This document shows positions 17,417 through 25,165 of a DNA stretch of 37,356 nucleotides, piece by piece. The position numbers were made by a program, and so were the translations under genes. The DNA lies in assembly GCA_937873125.1 (NCBI GenBank), contig CALMWA010000341.1:1-37356 (forward strand). The letters are read 5' to 3'. Numbering within the stretch: position 1 is the first letter of the stretch; each line of letters opens with the position of its first letter. The stretch is from an uncultured Actinomycetes bacterium. GTDB taxonomy: Bacteria; Actinomycetota; Rubrobacteria; Rubrobacterales; Rubrobacteraceae. The notes under the pieces are model-generated. The model saw only the letters and a program-made list of their open reading frames with translations, was not told where the DNA came from and did not search any database.

Positions 17417-18630
17417 TACCTCACCCTCCCTTCGGTGGCCGTGTCCGCACCCGACGGACGTTTACGGACGAACAGCGCGTTTACCAGCAAACACCCGACG
17501 GCGAAGACCGCCAGGAAAATGAAACCCAGCGTGTAAGCGCCGGTCGCGTCCCGCACGACGCCCAGGACCAGCGGCGGGAAGAAACCGCCGAGGCCGCCCG
17601 CTGCCCCAACCACGCCCGTCACCGCGCCGGTCTTGGCCGGGTAGTACTCGGCGACCAGCTTGAAGACCGCCCCGTTGCCGAGCCCGAAAAGGACGGCGCT
17701 CGTTAGCGCCCCGATGGTGAACAGGAATATTCCGGGCTCGAAGCTGAGGATGAGGGCCATTACCGGGAGCAGGGCGAAGGAGATCATGAGCGTCCGCGAG
17801 CCGCCGATCTTGTCGGCGAGCCAGCCCCCCACCGGCCTCGAAAGCGTCGCCAGCACCACGAACCCGGCGGCCCGCATCCCCGCCCCCGTCTGGGTGAACC
17901 CGAAGAGGTCAACGAGCAGCTTGGGCAGGTAGATGCCCATAGCCACGAAACCGCCGAAAGTCAGGAAGTAGAACAGGCTGAGGACCCAGGGCATTACTTC
18001 TTCCCGGAACAGCACGAGCCCCGCCGTGACGGAGGGCCGCGGCCCCGTGCTCGGCGCGTCGCGCCCGAGGGTCCAGAAGACCGCCGCCATCGCTATAAGG
18101 GGGATGATGAAGACCCAGAACGCCCACTGCCAGCCATAGAAGGCGGCGATGGCCGGGGCGCTGTAGGCGGCGACGGCGGTCCCGATGTTGCCCATGCCGT
18201 AGACGCCGAGAGCGAGCCCCTGCATATGAGGAGGGAACCACTTGTTTACGAAGGGAACCCCGACGGCGAACGAGGCGCCGGCCAGTCCGATCAAAAAGCC
18301 CCAGAAAAGGAGCCCGGCGAAGGAGCCGCCCAGAAGCCCGATGAACAAGACCGGCACGGTAACGACCAGCATCAAGCCGGTAAAGACCACCCGGCCACCG
18401 AAGCGGTCGGTGATCAGGCCGAGCGGGATGCGGAACAACGAGCCCAGGATCACCGGCGTCGCGATAACCACGCTTATCTGCGTGTTGGATAGCTTGTAAA
18501 GCTCCTGGAACTGCGGCGCCAGCGGCGCCACGAGGCCCCACACAGAGAAACACAGGGCGAAACCCAACGTCGCCAATACCAGCGCCCTGTACGCCCCCGG
18601 TTGCGGACCGGCGGTCCTGGCCGTGCTCAT
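17416..18630 (-). CDS. narK: Nitrate/nitrite transporter of the NNP family (MFS)
   Basis: It has 404 residues and about twelve membrane helices. It opens with LATLGFALCFSVWGLVAPL and carries the MFS loop RIPLGLITDRFGGR between helices two and three. Two Gly-rich nitrate-signature helices are visible: ALGVYGMGNIGTAVAAY and FGLGNGAVFKLVAEYYP, the latter followed by GVVGAAGGLGGFFPPL. It probably imports nitrate or exchanges it for nitrite. It is first in the unit: the narG start overlaps its stop by one base. ATG at 18630 is preceded by GAGGAGGGAT. The 230-base region upstream probably holds the operon promoter. Confidence 0.95.
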   Translation of the reverse strand: MSTARTAGPQPGAYRALVLATLGFALCFSVWGLVAPLAPQFQELYKLSNTQISVVIATPVILGSLFRIPLGLITDRFGGRVVFTGLMLVVTVPVLFIGLLGGSFAGLLFWGFLIGLAGASFAVGVPFVNKWFPPHMQGLALGVYGMGNIGTAVAAYSAPAIAAFYGWQWAFWVFIIPLIAMAAVFWTLGRDAPSTGPRPSVTAGLVLFREEVMPWVLSLFYFLTFGGFVAMGIYLPKLLVDLFGFTQTGAGMRAAGFVVLATLSRPVGGWLADKIGGSRTLMISFALLPVMALILSFEPGIFLFTIGALTSAVLFGLGNGAVFKLVAEYYPAKTGAVTGVVGAAGGLGGFFPPLVLGVVRDATGAYTLGFIFLAVFAVGCLLVNALFVRKRPSGADTATEGRVR

Positions 18631-18782
18631 ATCAGATCCCTCCTCTCCGGCCGGGAACTACGCATACCCCTGGAGCACCGTGTTCCCACCGTCATGGTTA
18701 CAACTGCATCAAAGCTGCTCGTGCGCCGGCCGCCAGACACGCTCCGACTCTACCGGCGGAGCGAGGGTCCAGCCTGAACAGT

Positions 18783-18814
18783 TTTGATCACTTCGTTGGT
18801 AAGCATTGATCAAA
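18783..18814. promoter_or_regulatory. Inverted repeat TTTGATCA-N16-TGATCAAA upstream of narK
   Basis: Two perfect eight-base arms face each other across 16 bases; each contains the palindrome TGATCA, and the two copies are 22 bases apart, about two helical turns. It lies 150-185 bases before narK and just beyond the end of the zinc-ribbon gene. The half sites resemble the TTGAT of FNR/CRP proteins, but the spacing does not fit a single FNR box. It could bind two dimers or form a hairpin ending the upstream transcript. Confidence 0.35.
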
Positions 18815-18861
18815 TCCCCGCGGTGTGGGAGGCTACTCAACGTCCGGCCTCCTTGCTCTTC

Positions 18862-19281
18862 CTATAGCCCATGCAGAGTGATTCGACCGGGATGGGCGCA
18901 TCCGGCTGGGGCTTCGGGAATCAGCGAGATGCCGCGATGGAAGCGTCCGGCCTCGGAGTGGGGCCAGGGGTCCATGGCGCGGGAAATCTCACGCCCCTCA
19001 TGGGAGTCGGTGCAGTCGGGTTTGGAGGGGCAGTGGTTGCAGACCTGTGGTCGTCCCCGGTAGCGGACGAGCCGCCGCTCGTGGTCCGTCTTCATACGCG
19101 TGAGGAGTTGGTCCTCCGGACAGATCCAGGCGTCGTAAGAGGGATGGTAGGTGAACCCGGCGGTCCGGTACCGCTCCGAGCGGACGTGCGACTGACGCGC
19201 CACGAAGTCCAACGCCAGGGCGACGCCCAGCAGGAAGACCGCGTAACCCACCGCGAGCAAGACTTCCGGGTGGATGCTCAC
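18862..19281 (-). CDS. Membrane-anchored zinc-ribbon protein coupled to NO reductase
   Basis: The GTG start at 19281 lies two bases past the NO reductase stop, giving 139 residues. Residues 7-24 form one membrane helix. The soluble part carries Cys54, Cys81, Cys84 and Cys90 in a C-x26-C-x2-C-x5-C pattern (WICPEDQ; VCNHCPSKPDC), followed by TDSHEGREI. The same spacing and surroundings occur in the C-terminal zinc ribbon of IS1182-type transposases, but no DDE catalytic core is present. The segment DPWPHSEAGRFHRGI is striking and looks conserved. Function is unknown; tight coupling suggests an accessory to the NO reductase, possibly for assembly or metal supply. Confidence 0.75.
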   Translation of the reverse strand: MSIHPEVLLAVGYAVFLLGVALALDFVARQSHVRSERYRTAGFTYHPSYDAWICPEDQLLTRMKTDHERRLVRYRGRPQVCNHCPSKPDCTDSHEGREISRAMDPWPHSEAGRFHRGISLIPEAPAGCAHPGRITLHGL

Positions 19282-19283
19282 GG

Positions 19284-21577
19284 CTACCGTTCCCGCCGGC
19301 CGGTCGTCTCCGCCGGCTCGGTGATCTCGGTGAACAGGATGTCTTCCGGCTCTTCGAGCGTTACCCTCGGGACGGTGTAGCGCACGCCGAGGTAGCAGAG
19401 GTACAGGAGCGGCAGCACGCCCCCCACGATAAACAGCACGTCGCCCGGCAGACGCAGCCACTCCAGCAGAGCCACCGTATCCCCCGTCAGGAACTGGAGT
19501 GAGCGGGCCTCGAAGTAGCCCGTGTTGACGGACTCGTAGAGCTGCAAGAGCCCCAGCGGGAAGAGCGTGGCGAAGACCATCCACGCCAGCCCGATGTTTA
19601 GCGACCAGAAGCTCACCTTCGCCGCCCGCTCCGACCACCGCTCCTCGGGGATGAGGTAGCGCAGGCAGAACAGGGCGAAGCCGGCGGCGAGCATCCCGTA
19701 GACGCCCATCATCGCGCCGTGGGCGTACGCCGTGGTGAGGGTGGTCCCGATCTCGTAGTAGGACACTATCGGCAAATTGATGAGGAACCCGAGGATGCCG
19801 GCCCCCAGGAAGTTCCAGAAGCCGACCGCCACCAGGAACATCACCGCCCAGCGGTGCGGGAACGGCGTGCGCGAGCCGGACTCCTGGTGCGCCCCGAGCT
19901 GCAGGAAGCTCCACGCCTCGAACGTGAGGAAGGTGAGCGGGATGACCTCCGCGGCGGAGAAGAAGGAGCCAAGCGCCATCGCCGAAGCCGGCGTCCCGGA
20001 GAAGTAGAGGTGGTGCAGCGTGCCGACCACGCCGCCGACCGAGTAGAGCACGATATCCAGGAAGATCACCGTGAGCGCTATCCTCTCGGAGACGACGCCG
20101 AGCAGCACGAAGATGTAGGCGACCATGACGGTCGTGAACAACTCCAGGAAGTCCTCGACCCACAGGTGGACGACCATGAAGCGCCAGTAGTCGGCGACGG
20201 GAAAGGAGGAGTCGGGCCGGGCGAGCAGGCCGACGGCGTAGAACGCCGGTATCGCGAGCGCCGCCAGGAAGAACATCCAGGGCATGTTGCCGACGGACTC
20301 CCTCCTGAGCCGCACCCGCATCACCCGGAAGAGCATGGCGACCCAGATAAAGAGACCGGCGGAGAGAAGTATCTGCCAGAAACGTCCGAGGTCCAGGTAC
20401 TCGTAGCCCTGGTTACCGAACCAAGCCCACAGGCTGCCCATCCAGCCGTGGATGCCGGCGAACTCTCCGGCCATGCTACCGAAAACGACGAGGGCGAGCG
20501 CGCCGAGCAGACCGTAGGCGAGCCAGTGCTGGTTGCGGGGCTCGCGGCCGGCGATCATGGAGGCCAGGAAGATCCCCGCCGCCAGAAACGACGTGGAGAC
20601 CCACAGGATGGAGAGCTGAACGTGCCACGTCCGCACGATGTTGAACGGCAAGAACTGCGCCAGGTCGAAGCCGAAGAAGCTGGCTATCTCCGCCCGGTAG
20701 TGCTGCGAGGCGGCTCCCACCAGCGTCTGGATCAGGAACAAAGCCGCCATCACCAGGAAGAACCACGCGCACGTCCGCTGGGCCGGCGTGAGCGCCACGT
20801 CGCCGGGGGTGCGAAACGTAAGACGCCGCTGATCCCGCCCCTGCCAGCCTAGGAAGCTCCACCGTCCCACCGCCCCGAAGAGTAACCCCAGTCCACCGAG
20901 CAAAGCGATCAGGGAGACGACGCTCCACACTACCGTGTTGGCCGACGGCGCGTTCCCGACGAGCGGCTCGGAGGGCCAGTCGTTGGTGTAGGAGTAGTTC
21001 AATCCCGGCCGTTCGGCCGCCGCCGCCCACGCTGACCAGCTAAAGAAAGCGGTGAGTTGCTTGATCTCCCGCGGGTCCGTGATCGCCTCCGGCCGCAACC
21101 CGTACTTCGTGGTGGGCTCGGAGAAGAACTTCCCGTAGTATCCGCGCACGTCCTCGAAGGCAGCCGCCTGAGCCCCGGTGAACGTCAAGTCCCCACTCTC
21201 CAAGTCCGACTCGGTGCGCCCGCGAGCCCGGTCGGACTTCCCTCCCCCATAGCTCTTCTCTTCAGGACGGAGGTGGCGGAGCGCCGCAGGTAATCCGCAG
21301 TATAGTCCGGCCCCAGGTAGCCGCCGTGCCCGAAGACGGAACCGTATTGCATGAGCCCGTTCTTCAGGAATACTTTCTGACCCGCCCGAACGTCCTCGCC
21401 GGCGTAGACGACCTTCCCATCCGTCCCGCCGACGCGATCCGGGATGGGAGGCTGCCCGGTGTAGGTCTTGTAACCCATCAACCCGAGAATAAAGAACCCG
21501 AAGATGAAGGTCAGCACGACGGCCTGCAACCAACCTCTGGAGATAAGCAACCCTCGCCGACCCGTTCCTACCGCCAT
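19284..21577 (-). CDS. norB: Quinol-dependent nitric oxide reductase (qNor), frameshifted in this sequence
   Basis: It reduces two NO to N2O at a haem b/non-haem iron centre, using quinol. The N-terminal part (ATG 21577, strong AGGAGG) has the first helix and the cytochrome-c-like fold segment AGQKVFLKNGLMQYGSVFGHG, but this frame ends at 21185. The rest runs on in the -1 frame from about 21250 to 19284. It includes the NorB core helices: FLPFNIVRTWHVQLSILWV, MVVHLWVEDFLELF with ligand histidines, and GTLHHLYFSGTP. One missing base explains the break; the C5 run at 21244-21248 is a likely site. Whether this is a sequencing error or true inactivation cannot be settled here. Joined length is about 764 residues, normal for qNor. 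Confidence 0.85.
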
Positions 21578-21625
21578 CTTTTACCTCCTGACGATTCCGG
21601 CGAGGCAACAAGCCTCCACTCAACG

Positions 21626-21642
21626 ATTACTATTTCAGTAAT
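21626..21642. promoter_or_regulatory. Operator ATTAC-N7-GTAAT upstream of NO reductase
   Basis: Perfect inverted repeat, ATTAC TATTTCA GTAAT (inner T and A extend each arm to six), centred 57 bases before the qNor ATG. The same 17-base pattern recurs at 22245-22261 beside the Rrf2 regulator. It overlaps AT-rich sequence (TTATATTACT on the minus strand) suitable for a -10 element, so binding should repress. Confidence 0.6.
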
Positions 21643-21700
21643 ATAACTTTAGGCACCAGTATCGCGCAAGGTCTCGGGGCTATGAGATGATGATGGAGTG

Positions 21701-22165
21701 TTAGGTTCCGGGGAAAGTCTCGCCGGAGGGATTCTGGATAAGAAACTCTTGGAGGGTCTGGGCGCCGAGGTATTCGAGGATGGCGCTCTGGCCCTCTTCC
21801 CAGGCCTCGTGCAGGGCGCAGGGCGCTCCTTCGCCGCAGGCGCGGTTCTGCATGATGCAGCGCGTGACGCCGAACGGTCCCTCGGCCGCCTCCACGGCGT
21901 CGCGGAGGGTTATCTCGTTGGCGGGGCGAGCCAACCGGGAGCCTCCCGCGCGGCCTTGCTCGCTCTCCACGAGACCGGCGTGAGTGAGACGGGCGAGGAT
22001 GCGGGCGAGCAGACGCCGCGGTATGTGAGCCTCGGCCGAGATCATACCTGCCGTAACCCGCTCCTCCGCCCAGGCAAGATAGAGCAAAGCCCTCAAGGCA
22101 TACCGCCCCTCGCTGCTCAACTCCAACCGCAAACCGCCCGCCTCTCCACGGAAACGCTCAACCAC
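21701..22165 (-). CDS. Rrf2-family transcriptional regulator, NsrR-like
   Basis: The 154-residue protein has an Rrf2 winged helix (LSSEGRYALRALLYLAW; IPRRLLARILARLTHAGLV; GRAGGSRLARPANEI) and three Cys in CIMQNRACGEGAPC (C-x6-C-x5-C), the usual Fe-S ligands. NsrR members lose DNA binding when NO attacks the cluster. Its place between two ATTAC-N7-GTAAT sites, with the NO reductase downstream, argues for NO sensing rather than Fe-S homeostasis, but an IscR-like role cannot be excluded by sequence alone. The GTG at 22165 is taken as the start; a TTG just before ELSSEGRY is an alternative that better fits family length. Confidence 0.85.
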   Translation of the reverse strand: MVERFRGEAGGLRLELSSEGRYALRALLYLAWAEERVTAGMISAEAHIPRRLLARILARLTHAGLVESEQGRAGGSRLARPANEITLRDAVEAAEGPFGVTRCIMQNRACGEGAPCALHEAWEEGQSAILEYLGAQTLQEFLIQNPSGETFPGT

Positions 22166-22244
22166 CCCATAGACCCGCCAAAGCCCCCATAAGATACACG
22201 CTAACCCGAAACGCCGTGCCCGGACCTTCCCCGCAAGACATTTG

Positions 22245-22261
22245 ATTACTATATTTGTAAT
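22245..22261. promoter_or_regulatory. Operator ATTAC-N7-GTAAT between Rrf2 gene and cupins
   Basis: ATTAC TATATTT GTAAT matches the site before the NO reductase in both arms and spacer length. On the plus strand it sits between a possible -35 (TTGATT, 22242-22247) and -10 (TATATC, 22264-22269) 35 bases before the first cupin gene, so it should control the cupins and perhaps the regulator itself. Confidence 0.6.
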
Positions 22262-22304
22262 ATTATATCGGTAGTCGCCATGTAAATCGGAGAAGGAGGC
22301 GGAA

Positions 22305-22700
22305 GTGAGTATGCGACCTCATCCCGGGACCGAGCGCGAGATGCGGGGACCGTTGCAGAGCTTTGATCTGGGCGCGGAGGTCTCGCGGCTGCGCGGCGAG
22401 AAGGAATGGCGGCTGGGTGGCCGTAACGCCATCACGCTGCGCAAGGGGAGCGGTTTGAGCGTGGTGTTGCTGGTGATGAAGGCCGGGGACCGGCTTGAAG
22501 AGCATGCCGCGCCCGGTCCGATCTCGCTCAGCGTCCACGAGGGCCGCATCAGGTTCTCGGCAGCCGGGGAGACCGTCGAAGCCGGAACCGGCACGGTGCT
22601 GACGTGCGACGCCGGGGTTCGTCACTCTGTGGAGGCCCTCGGTGACACGGTTTGTCTCCTGAACGTGGCAGCGGGGAATGTAGCGCGGGATCCCGGCTGA
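22305..22700 (+). CDS. Small cupin-domain protein (first of two)
   Basis: The GTG start at 22305 follows AAGGAGG (22294-22300). The 131-residue protein is a single cupin barrel: residues from about 35 to 120 include MKAGDRLEEHAAPGPISLSV, which places one His before the conserved Pro-Gly, and AGTGTVLTCDAGVRHSVEAL with the second-motif His. Two to three potential metal ligands remain, so it may bind iron or zinc weakly. It lies directly behind an operator shared with the NO reductase, so expression under NO is likely (inference). Cupins are common next to NO-stress genes but their action is unknown. Confidence 0.8.
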   Translation: MSMRPHPGTEREMRGPLQSFDLGAEVSRLRGEKEWRLGGRNAITLRKGSGLSVVLLVMKAGDRLEEHAAPGPISLSVHEGRIRFSAAGETVEAGTGTVLTCDAGVRHSVEALGDTVCLLNVAAGNVARDPG

Positions 22701-22713
22701 GCCGGAAAAACTC

Positions 22714-23046
22714 GTGGACCTCGTCGAGAAGGCGACACGCGCCGGTGGCCGGCACGGCGTCGTCTGGACACTGGAGGGGAGCGGCGACCTGAACGCGAAC
22801 CTGGTGCGATTCGGCTCCGGACGAGGCGTCGGGGAACACATGAACGACGAAGTCGAAGTCGTCTTCGTTGGGGTATCGGGGTCGGGGATCGTAATGGTGG
22901 ATGGCGAGGAGCACGCTCTCTCGGCGGGGAAGCTCGTGTTCGCACCTCGGGGCGTCCGGCGCTCGACCCTCGGCGTCTCAGAGGACTTCTCCTACCTAAC
23001 CGTTCACCGCCGGCGGGGACCGCTAGGCATCAGCCCGAGTCCGTGA
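22714..23046 (+). CDS. Small cupin-domain protein (second of two)
   Basis: The frame is closed by a stop 36 bases upstream, so the GTG at 22714, 13 bases past the first cupin's stop, is the likely start (110 residues). Visible cupin motifs are GRGVGEHMNDEVEVVFVG (His and Glu in the first motif), GSGIVMVDGEEHAL and SAGKLVFAPRGVRRST, where the usual second-motif His is replaced by Arg. This pair of cupins is probably one unit and might form a two-barrel complex. No strong ribosome site is seen; coupling from the first gene is likely. Confidence 0.75.
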   Translation: MDLVEKATRAGGRHGVVWTLEGSGDLNANLVRFGSGRGVGEHMNDEVEVVFVGVSGSGIVMVDGEEHALSAGKLVFAPRGVRRSTLGVSEDFSYLTVHRRRGPLGISPSP

Positions 23047-23061
23047 TGTCACGCGCCTGAT

Positions 23062-23371
23062 TCAGATCACTCCTGGCAGATGATGGGTCGCGATGTCTCC
23101 CTCGAAGATCGGGTTGGGGAGACGGATCTCGTCCCACACGAGATTGGCGAACACATTCTGGGAGATATCGGTTACGCTCTGCCCGGTCACCAGGGCGAGC
23201 GTGAACGTCGAGTCCACCAGGGACTTTCCGAACTCCGTCTTCGAAACGTAGTGATGGTCGAAGTGGATCGGGACCGTGTTCTAGTACAGTTCTTCCCAGA
23301 GGATGTTCGTAGACATCCCCCACCTCGAGGTCCTCGAAGACGCGCCCTCACCAGCCTCTTTTCGCCGCCAT
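23062..23371 (-). pseudogene. Remnant of a MaoC-family dehydratase (mesaconyl-CoA hydratase-like)
   Basis: Two pieces of one protein are seen in different frames on the minus strand. The first reads GRVFEDLEVGDVYEHPLGRT, the normal start of this hot-dog-fold family. The second reads PIHFDHHYVSKTEFGKSLV and then VTDISQNVFANLVWDEIRLP, the catalytic Asp/His region and the helix after it. About a dozen codons are missing at the joint near 23275, the frame shifts, and the gene ends at a TGA (23062-23064) after IATHHLPGVI, far short of normal length. A stop also follows the first seven codons. Several separate defects make this a true pseudogene. Confidence 0.75.
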
Positions 23372-23537
23372 TCTACGCCTCCTCCGCTTCCGCTCGTTGC
23401 TTGGATCTACTCGCGTCCATCGTGGACCAAGCGCGCCGGAATGCTAACTCTCCCGGAAGATACTTGCCGCTGGCCCGGTATGTGGGTAGATTTCCGATAC
23501 GGGCGAATCGGTCGTCCAAACTCTGGAGGTATGTATC

Positions 23538-24302
23538 TTGACGGGTGGCAGGCTCGAAGGGAAGGTAGCGATAGTGACCGGCGCGGCGTCCGGTATCGGC
23601 CGCGCCTCGGCCGAGAGATTCGCCGCCGAAGGCGCCCGAGTCGTGATCGCGGACCTGGATGAATCCGGCGCGCGGGAAGCCGCGGAAGCCATCGCCGGGG
23701 ACGGAGGCGATGCAACCCACGTCCGGGCGGACGTAACGCGGGCGGACGATACTTATGCGATGGTGTCAGCGGCGGTCGAGCGGTACGGCGGCCTGGACGT
23801 TCTCTTCAACAACGCCGGGCTAGCCACGGCGTCGGTGCCCATCGAGGAGACGACGGAGAGCGTGTGGGACGCGGCGATGGCGGTCAACGTCAAGGGCGTG
23901 TTCCTCTGCTCGCGGGCCGCGGCGCCGGCGCTCAGGCGTGGCGGTGGGTCCATCATCGTTACCTCCTCGATAATGGGTATCCGGGCGCGGCCCGGCTACT
24001 CGGCTTATGCGGCGGCCAAGGCGGCGGTCATCCAGCTCGCGCGCACGCTCGCGCTGGAGATGGCTTCCGACGGCGTGCGGGTGAACTGTCTGGCCCCGGT
24101 AGCCACCGACACCCCGATGCTCGGCACGTTCATCGGGGACCGGGAAGTGGACGAGGGACGCGCGGCATTCGTCTCGTCCATACCGCTGGGACGGCTGGCA
24201 CTGCCGGCGGATGTAGCGGAGGCGGCGCTCTTTCTGGCGTCCGACGAGTCGGCGTTCATCACGGGTACGGTACTTCCGGTGGATGGTGGACGTGGGATCT
24301 AG
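23538..24302 (+). CDS. SDR-family oxidoreductase (classical)
   Basis: TTG at 23538 is chosen because GGAGG (23525-23529) is well spaced and the family start ([20 protein letters not shown]) follows. The protein has 254 residues. Key motifs are complete: TGAASGIG, Asp in IADLD (NAD preference), NNAG, Ser in IIVTSSIMG and YAAAK. It likely oxidises a hydroxyl of a small metabolite with NAD. The fumarase-type genes start eight bases after its stop, so it is probably the first gene of a three-gene catabolic unit. The substrate is not visible. Confidence 0.88.
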   Translation: MTGGRLEGKVAIVTGAASGIGRASAERFAAEGARVVIADLDESGAREAAEAIAGDGGDATHVRADVTRADDTYAMVSAAVERYGGLDVLFNNAGLATASVPIEETTESVWDAAMAVNVKGVFLCSRAAAPALRRGGGSIIVTSSIMGIRARPGYSAYAAAKAAVIQLARTLALEMASDGVRVNCLAPVATDTPMLGTFIGDREVDEGRAAFVSSIPLGRLALPADVAEAALFLASDESAFITGTVLPVDGGRGI

Positions 24303-24310
24303 AGGATGAC

Positions 24311-25165
24311 TTGAAACGCGATTCGAGAGAGATCCCGGCCGAGAACGTAACCCGGACGGTGCGCGACCTGTGCATCGAGGCGAACACTCGCCTGCCGGAG
24401 AGCCATCTCGGAGCGCTGCGGCGGGCGCGGGATGACGAGCAATCTCCACTCGGCCGCGAGGTGATAGAGCGCCTGCTGGAGAACGCCGAGGTCGCCCGCG
24501 AGCGATGCATCGCCTTCTGCCAGGACACGGGCTACGCGGTCTTTTTCGTGGAGATGGGGAGTGAAGTCCGCATAATCGGCGGGGAGATCGGGGCGGCGAT
24601 AGACGAGGGCGTCCGCCGGGGCTACGAGGAGGGCTACCTGCGGAAGTCCATCGTGAAGAGCCCCATCGACAGAACCAACACCGGCGACAACACCCCGGCC
24701 ATCGTCTACTACGATCTCGTCCCCGGCTCCCGTATGAAGCTGACGATGCTCGTGAAGGGCGCCGGTTGCGACAACATGAGCGCCCTGAAGATGCTCACCC
24801 CCGCCGAGGGCGTCTCCGCTATGAAGGAGTTCGTCATCGAGACCATCGAGAAGGCCGGCCCGAACGCCAGCCCGCCCCTGACCGTAGGCATCGGCATCGG
24901 CGGCCCGTTCGAGAAGGCGGCGCAACTGGCGAAAAAAGCTCTCACTCGTCCATCCGGCGAGCCGAACCCGGACCCCGATCTTGCGGCGCTGGAGCGCGAC
25001 CTGCTCGACGCCATCAACGCCACCGGCATCGGGCCGGCGGGCTACGGCGGCACGCAGACGGCGCTGGCGGTCCACGTCGAGAGCTTCCCGACACATATCG
25101 CCGCCTTCCCCGTCGCCGTCAACCTCGACTGCCACTCTCACCGCACCGCCGCCGCCGAACTATGA
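24311..25165 (+). CDS. Class I fumarase/tartrate dehydratase-type hydro-lyase, alpha subunit
   Basis: The start is a TTG at 24311 after AGAGGA, giving 284 residues, normal for the alpha subunit of the two-part enzyme. The three 4Fe-4S ligand regions are present: FCQDTGYAVF, KGAGCDNMSALKML and VNLDCHSHRTA. KSPIDRTNTGDNTPA is the conserved substrate-region motif. The family includes fumarase, L-tartrate dehydratase and mesaconase, and subunit sequences alone do not tell them apart. The linked SDR and the neighbouring MaoC remnant keep tartrate or mesaconate as options. It overlaps the beta subunit by four bases (ATGA). Confidence 0.9.
   Translation: MKRDSREIPAENVTRTVRDLCIEANTRLPESHLGALRRARDDEQSPLGREVIERLLENAEVARERCIAFCQDTGYAVFFVEMGSEVRIIGGEIGAAIDEGVRRGYEEGYLRKSIVKSPIDRTNTGDNTPAIVYYDLVPGSRMKLTMLVKGAGCDNMSALKMLTPAEGVSAMKEFVIETIEKAGPNASPPLTVGIGIGGPFEKAAQLAKKALTRPSGEPNPDPDLAALERDLLDAINATGIGPAGYGGTQTALAVHVESFPTHIAAFPVAVNLDCHSHRTAAAEL

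Noticed and set aside
18691-18712. FNR box (TTGAT-N4-ATCAA) close to narK
   Set aside because: Only one half-site (TTGATG on the minus strand) is present; the second half does not match.
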